A stretch of 64,000 nt of DNA from positions 62,001-126,000 of the forward strand of contig NZ_BJDW01000002.1 in NCBI RefSeq assembly GCF_005405345.1. The letters run 5' to 3'. Made by a program: the position numbers and the translations under genes. Positions 59,506-64,000 of the stretch are shown here, piece by piece. Positions within the stretch are counted from its first letter, which is position 1; each line of letters begins with the position of its first letter. Source of the DNA: Enterococcus viikkiensis (GTDB taxonomy: Bacteria; Bacillota; Bacilli; Lactobacillales; Enterococcaceae). Under the pieces are notes generated by a model. That model was given only the letters and a program-made list of their open reading frames with translations. It had not been told where the DNA came from and made no database searches.

Positions 59506-59977
59506 TACTTTCCACTACAGTTTGTGTCAATTGCTGACGTTTCTTTGCCAAACGTTCAGCTACTTTTTTATCATACATTGAAAGCATCTGAGCCGCAAGT
59601 AGTCCTGCATTTGTTGCACCAGCTTTTCCAATCGCTGTCGTTGCCACCGGAATCCCGCCTGGCATCTGAACGATCGATAATAAGGAGTCAAAGCCATTTA
59701 AAGCCTTTGATTGCACGGGCACACCAATTACAGGTAAGGTTGTTTTCGCAGCCACCATGCCTGGCAAATGAGCTGCTCCTCCGGCTCCTGCAATAATAAC
59801 TTTAATACCGCGTTCTCTGGCTTTTTCCGCAAACTCAAACATTAGATCAGGCGTACGATGTGCTGAAACAACTTTTTTCTCATAAGAAATTTCCAACTCC
59901 TCGAGACTTTCACACGCATGTTTCATTGTTTCCCAATCAGAGGTACTCCCCATGATAACTGCAACTTCTGGATTCAT
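59489..59977 (-). CDS. purE: N5-carboxyaminoimidazole ribonucleotide mutase
   Basis: A 162-residue class I PurE ([45 protein letters not shown]) that converts N5-CAIR to CAIR. ATG at 59977 follows AAAGGAG. First in the purE-K-B operon, with its own PurBox and promoter. Confidence 0.96.
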   Translation of the reverse strand: MNPEVAVIMGSTSDWETMKHACESLEELEISYEKKVVSAHRTPDLMFEFAEKARERGIKVIIAGAGGAAHLPGMVAAKTTLPVIGVPVQSKALNGFDSLLSIVQMPGGIPVATTAIGKAGATNAGLLAAQMLSMYDKKVAERLAKKRQQLTQTVVESSEQLG

Positions 59978-60004
59978 GATTTGCTCCTTTCATTATTCAT
60001 GCTT

Positions 60005-60081
60005 ATTTTAGCAAGCAACCATAGGGAAGTCAAAATAGAATTCGAATATTATTCGATATTTCTAATCTAACGTTCGTGTTT
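60005..60081 (-). promoter_or_regulatory. purE promoter with PurBox
   Basis: TTGACT (60033-60028), a 17-bp spacer and extended -10 TGCTAAAAT (60013-60005). A PurBox-like AAACACGAACGTT (60081-60069 on the minus strand) lies exactly 36 bp from the -35, as at purC. A second palindrome, TCGAATAATATTCGA, lies between. Confidence 0.75.
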
Positions 60082-60090
60082 ATTCCGTAT

Positions 60091-60121
60091 AAAAAGAAAG
60101 CGCGACAAATGCCGCGTTCTT
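60091..60121 (-). terminator. Terminator of xpt-pbuX
   Basis: AGAACGCG pairs with CGCG-TTTCT (bulged), followed by T residues on the minus strand. Confidence 0.6.
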
Positions 60122-60122
60122 T

Positions 60123-61406
60123 TTAACTATTTTTACGATTATAACCATGGAATAATAGATTCAATACAATCGCTGACAAACTACTCATCACAATACCATT
60201 TCCAGTAAACATTTGAACCGTTTCAGGTAGCTTCGCGAAAAGTGCTGGCATAGCGTTAAACCCTAAACCAAAACCAATTGAAATTGCGATGATTAATAAG
60301 TTTTTCTCATCATTAAAATCAACTTTCGAAAGCATCTTCATTCCTTGGACCGCAACCATTCCGAACATTACGAGCATTCCCCCGCCTAAAACCGGCTCAG
60401 GAATAATTTGGGCCAAAGCCCCTACTTTAGGGAACAGGCCAAGAATAATCAAGAAGATAGCTGAAAAATAAATTGGACGACGGGTTTTGATCCCGGATAA
60501 TTGAACCAGCCCAACATTTTGTGAAAAGCCGGTATAAGGGAATGTATTGAATAACCCGCCTAGAATAACCGCCAGACCTTCTGCACGATATCCACGTTTC
60601 AAATCATCTTGAGATACTTTTTTGCCAGTAATATCGCCTAAAGCAAAGTAAACACCTGTTGACTCTACCATGCTGACGATAGAAATAATAATCATTAACA
60701 GAATTGAAAATGGTTCAAATCTCGGTGTCCCAAAGTAAAAAGGCTGTGGAACATGGAACATTGGTGCATGTCCAATTGCAGCTAAATCGACTTGACCTAA
60801 TAATGCCGCTAAAACCGTACAACCAACCAATCCTACCAATACAGCGATTGAACGAACAAAGCCGCGTCCAAACACTTGAACAGCTAAAATCAAGGCGATC
60901 GTAATAAAGCCCAGTAATAAATTGGTTGGGTTGCCGAAAGTTTTAGCCGCTGCATCGCCACCACCTAATTTCGTTGTAGCAACTGGAATCAAGGTCAAAC
61001 CAATCGTTGTGATAACTGTTCCAGTAACGATCGGCGGAAACAATTTTTCAATCTTTGAAAAAAAGCCCGCAATTAAAACTACAAATATACCAGCCGCGAT
61101 GATCGACCCATAGACTGTTCCGACACCTTGTGTTTGTCCAATCAAGATAAGTGGTGCGACTGCTTGGATGGCACAGCCTAGAACAACTGGCAGCCCAATC
61201 CCGAAAAATCTATTGACTGTTAATTGTAAAAGTGTCGCTACCCCACACATGAAAATATCAATGGAAATCAAATACGTCATTTGTGCTTCATTAAAACCTA
61301 GCCCCGTACCGATCAACAGTGGCACAGCCACAGCTCCCGCATACATGGCTAAAAGATGCTGCAACCCTAAAACTGCTGATTTTCCATTACTTGTTTCGTT
61401 TGTCAC
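60123..61406 (-). CDS. pbuX: Xanthine/purine permease
   Basis: A 427-residue transporter of the NCS2 family with about 14 membrane segments (LGLQHLLAMYAGAVAVPLLIG, VESTGVYFALGDI, GFSQNVGLVQLSG), importing xanthine by proton symport. The GTG start at 61406 has GAGG 9 nt upstream and lies 1 nt after the xpt stop. It is under the same guanine riboswitch. Confidence 0.94.
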   Translation of the reverse strand: MTNETSNGKSAVLGLQHLLAMYAGAVAVPLLIGTGLGFNEAQMTYLISIDIFMCGVATLLQLTVNRFFGIGLPVVLGCAIQAVAPLILIGQTQGVGTVYGSIIAAGIFVVLIAGFFSKIEKLFPPIVTGTVITTIGLTLIPVATTKLGGGDAAAKTFGNPTNLLLGFITIALILAVQVFGRGFVRSIAVLVGLVGCTVLAALLGQVDLAAIGHAPMFHVPQPFYFGTPRFEPFSILLMIIISIVSMVESTGVYFALGDITGKKVSQDDLKRGYRAEGLAVILGGLFNTFPYTGFSQNVGLVQLSGIKTRRPIYFSAIFLIILGLFPKVGALAQIIPEPVLGGGMLVMFGMVAVQGMKMLSKVDFNDEKNLLIIAISIGFGLGFNAMPALFAKLPETVQMFTGNGIVMSSLSAIVLNLLFHGYNRKNS

Positions 61407-61407
61407 T

Positions 61408-61989
61408 CTATGCGTCCTCCTCGATAAATGTCACTTTACCGTCATGTAGGGAAGAGATTCTTGCTAAAGAGACGACTGGAATATCCATGTCTTCAATCAG
61501 TTGGCGTCCATCCTGGAAGGATTTTTCAATTAAAATCCCAATTCCAGCCACGTTCGCTCCCGCTTGTTGACACAATTCAATCAATCCTTTAGCCGCTTGG
61601 CCGTTCGCTAGAAAATCATCGACTAATAACACATTGTCCTCTGCAGAAAGGAATTTACGAGAGATTGAAATGGTGCTGGTTAATTGTTTTGTAAAAGAAT
61701 AAACGGATGCAGTCAACAGCTCTTCGTTCATTGTTAGGCTTTTTGATTTACGGGCAAAGATCATTGGTACCTTTAAAGCTTGTGCGGCATAAACGGCCGG
61801 AGCAATCCCTGACGCTTCGATTGTCACTACTTTAGTGATCTTCTTTTCCGCGAATACTTCTGCCAGACGTTTCCCCATCGCATCCATCAATTCAGGATCT
61901 ACTTGGTGCGTGATGAATTCATCGACTTTCAGAACACCTTCGCCTAAAACTCTGCCATTTTCTTTAATGCGATCTGTCAATTCTTTCAT
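61408..61989 (-). CDS. xpt: Xanthine phosphoribosyltransferase
   Basis: A 193-residue type I PRTase that salvages xanthine to XMP. Seen: [18 protein letters not shown] and the PRPP loop [20 protein letters not shown] at 61989 has AGGAG 8 nt upstream. First gene of xpt-pbuX. Confidence 0.96.
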   Translation of the reverse strand: MKELTDRIKENGRVLGEGVLKVDEFITHQVDPELMDAMGKRLAEVFAEKKITKVVTIEASGIAPAVYAAQALKVPMIFARKSKSLTMNEELLTASVYSFTKQLTSTISISRKFLSAEDNVLLVDDFLANGQAAKGLIELCQQAGANVAGIGILIEKSFQDGRQLIEDMDIPVVSLARISSLHDGKVTFIEEDA

Positions 61990-62137
61990 TATTCATTCTC
62001 CTTTTCCTATTTCAAATCGAATACCGTTCCATTTTATCTCTTTTACTATAGCAAGATATTTTGTTGGTCGCATATCATCTGCCTAGTTAGTCATAAAATT
62101 AGAATTGCATTCGTTCTTGTCGTTTTTTGATTAATAC

Positions 62138-62184
62138 AAAAAACGCACCCCATCTGCAAAGCAAAAAAGGTACGCAACCGTACG
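62138..62184 (-). terminator. Expression-platform terminator of the xpt riboswitch
   Basis: The minus strand after the aptamer offers GTACG/CGTAC followed by TTTTTT, and a longer pairing of GCGTACC with GGGGTGC ending in TTTTTT (62143-62138). Which is used is uncertain. Both would be competed by pairing with the P1 strand. Confidence 0.6.
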
Positions 62185-62191
62185 ATTTTTA

Positions 62192-62254
62192 CTTATAGTC
62201 TTGCGTTTACGGCACAAGGTAGAAACTGTCATCCATATTATGACGATATATAAG
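62192..62254 (-). ncRNA. Purine (guanine-class) riboswitch
   Basis: The minus strand carries P1 CTTATA/TATAAG, the J1/2 element with ATATGG, the loop TTTCTACC and GTAAACG, and the 3' junction GACTATAAG. The specificity position is C (GAC), as in the xpt guanine riboswitch of B. subtilis; adenine types have U there. Guanine or hypoxanthine binding should favour termination before xpt. Confidence 0.93.
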
Positions 62255-62262
62255 TTCACTGC

Positions 62263-62330
62263 CAGTGAAAATTTTCACTGAAGTTTATGAAATATGAAAA
62301 TTATTATAGCAGAAAGATCCTCACTGTAAA
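62263..62330 (-). promoter_or_regulatory. xpt-pbuX promoter and leader palindrome
   Basis: TTTACA (62330-62325), a 16-bp spacer and extended -10 TGCTATAAT (62311-62303). Between the start site and the aptamer, CAGTGAAAATTTTCACTG is a perfect 18-bp palindrome (62263-62280), with another CAGTGAA just downstream. Confidence 0.7.
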
Positions 62331-62506
62331 CTAGAATTATTTCAAATGAGAAGAATTATAGCTGAATTAAATGAATATCTCACTTTATAAGTAAGAAAAG
62401 AACGGGAGCAATTCAAAAAAATTGGCAATTCAACTAGTATTTGAGAATATAATAAAGACAAGAAATTTTTTTCTGACTCCTTTACTACATAGCCAGGAGC
62501 CTTATT

Positions 62507-62530
62507 AAAGAACATATTAGGAGGTTCTTT
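62507..62530 (+). promoter_or_regulatory. Hairpin presenting the corA-like ribosome binding site in its loop
   Basis: AAAGAAC (62507-62513) pairs with GTTCTTT (62524-62530), and AGGAGG (62519-62524) falls in the loop and at the stem edge. A TATAAT at 62448-62453 is the likely -10; the -35 is unclear. Confidence 0.45.
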
Positions 62531-62532
62531 CA

Positions 62533-63450
62533 ATGATTGATTATTTCACAATATCCGATACTGGCGTTAAAAAAAGCGTCCACGCCAGTAATTGGCTCGC
62601 GGTTGACAATCCCAGCGATGCCGAAAAGGAACAGTTACACGAAGCCTATGATTTACCAAAAAATTTTTTTGCCTTAGGTCAAAAATATTCCAATGTTTCC
62701 TTTTTCAAAAAATATCAAACCACGGAAAAGAACCCACTCTGCTTGATGCTCTTTGTCGATATCCAATCAGTGGATGAACCAGAGTCTTTATCTTCAACAG
62801 TTTCGGTCTTCTTAACTCCTGAAGTGCTGATAACCGTGAGTGATAATTCACTCATTCAAGAAGTGCTGCAAAATTTCGAGTCAGAAATCTTTACTAAAGC
62901 CGGCTTGATTCTCCATATGTTACAGACAATTAATGAACATTATCTGATTTTTTTACGAGAACAACGAAAAACCATCGAAGAAATCAGTAAAGGAACTGCT
63001 CACGGCTCTAATAAAAATATTCTTGAACAAACGACCCATACCGAGAAGAATCTCGTGTACATCGACAATCTTCTAAAGGAACAATTAAAAACAATTGATC
63101 GACTGTTAAATTCGAGTCTAGTTGCCTCAGATCGTGATTTAGCAATTGAAATCGAGTTACAGTCTAAACAAGCCACGACTTCTGTTCAAATTTATCGCGA
63201 GATGCTAGGTTCAATCAGCGGTTTAATCAACAGTATGATGGATAATCGACTGAACCAGCTGATGAAATTTCTTAATACTGCTTCTTTGCTCTTAGCATTA
63301 CCAACATTAATTTTCAGTTTATGGGGGATCAATACCGGTGGGTTGCTCTGGCGTGATTCAGAGATTGGCTCCATCATGGTGGTACTCTTAGCATTAATTG
63401 TTTCCATCGTTAGCGGTGTCTATCTATTTAAAAAGGATTATGACGCGTAA
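62533..63450 (+). CDS. CorA family divalent cation transporter with a GIN motif
   Basis: A 305-residue CorA-superfamily channel. A cytoplasmic alpha/beta domain and long helices (LQTINEHYLIFLREQRKTIEE; LAIEIELQSKQATTSVQIYRE) lead to two C-terminal transmembrane segments. The first ends in LWGINTGG where classical CorA has YGMN (about residues 266-268), so selectivity may differ; ZntB-type members have GVN. It ends with a basic KKDYDA tail. Mg2+ is the default guess, with Zn2+, Co2+ or Ni2+ possible. It is convergent with the dehydratase gene and shares a bidirectional terminator. Confidence 0.85.
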   Translation: MIDYFTISDTGVKKSVHASNWLAVDNPSDAEKEQLHEAYDLPKNFFALGQKYSNVSFFKKYQTTEKNPLCLMLFVDIQSVDEPESLSSTVSVFLTPEVLITVSDNSLIQEVLQNFESEIFTKAGLILHMLQTINEHYLIFLREQRKTIEEISKGTAHGSNKNILEQTTHTEKNLVYIDNLLKEQLKTIDRLLNSSLVASDRDLAIEIELQSKQATTSVQIYREMLGSISGLINSMMDNRLNQLMKFLNTASLLLALPTLIFSLWGINTGGLLWRDSEIGSIMVVLLALIVSIVSGVYLFKKDYDA

Positions 63451-63453
63451 TTC

Positions 63454-63494
63454 AAAAAAACAGGCAGCGATCAAATGCTCGCTGCCTGTTTTTG
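63454..63494. terminator. Bidirectional terminator between corA-like gene and dehydratase
   Basis: CAGGCAGCGA (63461-63470) pairs perfectly with TCGCTGCCTG (63479-63488), with A- and T-runs on both flanks. Confidence 0.9.
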
Positions 63495-63502
63495 ACTGAT
63501 TA

Positions 63503-64000
63503 CTATTTTAATTCGTTTGCTACTGAGAAGTGTCCAATAACATCCGTGATTCGGTTCAAGTCAACATTACCACCAGAAACGACGGCAACAACTTTTTTAC
63601 CATTCACATATTTGTCCACTTTACCTGAAAGAATGGCCGCAGTTGCTAAAGCACCCGCTCCTTCAACGACGATCTTCGTCCGTTGGATCAAATCTTTCAT
63701 TGCAACTTCAATCTCTTGTTCAGATACGGTTACCATATCGTCAACCAATTCCTCCACAACTTCAAAGGTTAAGTTTCCAGGGAATTCTACCGCACAACCG
63801 TCTGCGATTGTTGCACCTTTTTTGTAACCAACTTTTTTGCCTTCACGGAATGAAGCTGTCATCCCATGAATGTTGTCTGCTTGTACCCCAATAATATTGA
63901 TATTAGGGTTAAACGTCTTCATTGCTACTGCAATCCCAGCGATTAAGCCACCGCCGCCGACAGGAACAATGACAGTATCCACGTCCCAAATTGAATCAAG
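63503..64000 (-). CDS. Threonine ammonia-lyase / serine dehydratase, PLP fold type II (5'-truncated by window edge)
   Basis: The last 166 codons are visible; the frame remains open through 64000, so the start lies outside. The phosphate-binding loop VPVGGGGLIAGIA, the VVEGAGALATAAIL helix and the C-terminal VVSGGNVDLNRITDVIG are diagnostic of threonine/serine dehydratases. The protein ends right after the catalytic domain, so an ACT regulatory domain is absent, as in the catabolic TdcB type. The GTG within the window at 63982 is internal, not the start. Confidence 0.9.
   Translation of the reverse strand, partial: LDSIWDVDTVIVPVGGGGLIAGIAVAMKTFNPNINIIGVQADNIHGMTASFREGKKVGYKKGATIADGCAVEFPGNLTFEVVEELVDDMVTVSEQEIEVAMKDLIQRTKIVVEGAGALATAAILSGKVDKYVNGKKVVAVVSGGNVDLNRITDVIGHFSVANELK

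Overview
The window is chromosomal DNA from a low-GC Gram-positive bacterium, most probably Enterococcus or a near relative (inference). Shine-Dalgarno sites are strong (AGGAGG type), GTG and TTG starts are common, and the gene set and order are those of lactic acid bacteria. A long stretch keeps the Bacillus subtilis order pdhABCD - yktA - yktC - typA - ylaN - ftsW - pyc - ylbC/F/G - rsmD - coaD - ylbL, joined here to comEA-EB-EC - holA. I see no phage, IS, CRISPR, tRNA or rRNA. Both ends cut a gene: yitT on the left and a threonine dehydratase on the right.

Layout. 1-9.5 kb: yitT (partial), yajQ, a DinG-type helicase with an N-terminal nuclease, a lone holin-like gene, a metallo-beta-lactamase hydrolase, a phosphoglycerate-mutase-like phosphatase, uppP, a P1B-4 metal-efflux ATPase behind Fur-like half-sites, and rpsT. 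9.5-15.9 kb: a leftward redox operon of flavodoxin, an NfnA-like and an NfnB-like subunit, and pyruvate:flavodoxin oxidoreductase. 16-24.8 kb: holA, the com locus, then sepM, coaD, rsmD, ylbG, ylbF and ylbC. 24.8-33.5 kb: pyruvate carboxylase, ftsW, ylaN, typA, an inositol monophosphatase, a UPF0223 protein and a small zinc-ribbon ORF. 33.6-38.9 kb: the pyruvate dehydrogenase operon. 39.3-42.3 kb: an MgtA-type ATPase under an M-box riboswitch, with a possible acidic leader peptide. 42.3-44.5 kb: a nitroreductase and a MocR regulator. 44.6-62.3 kb: purine metabolism. 62.5-64 kb: a CorA-like transporter and the truncated dehydratase.

How it works together. Pyruvate has three routes here: PDH, PFOR with flavodoxin (with a possible flavin-bifurcating transhydrogenase), and pyruvate carboxylase. 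The purine block holds the enzymes from PRPP to IMP plus purB, together with GMP reductase and guanine/xanthine salvage (xpt-pbuX). A PurBox-like motif with core AAACACGAAC recurs upstream of purC, purE and guaC. A guanine-type riboswitch precedes xpt. Two magnesium-type transporters, MgtA and CorA-like, lie about 20 kb apart.

The most novel candidate is a short reading frame between the M-box terminator and mgtA. Its product starts with an acidic run followed by prolines, like enterobacterial MgtL, and a hairpin sits just upstream of the mgtA ribosome binding site. Also notable are the flavodoxin-based PFOR/Nfn operon, a 108-bp tandem repeat inside the pur operon, and the Fur-like sites at the P1B-4 ATPase. 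All calls rest on reading the sequence; no database search was run.
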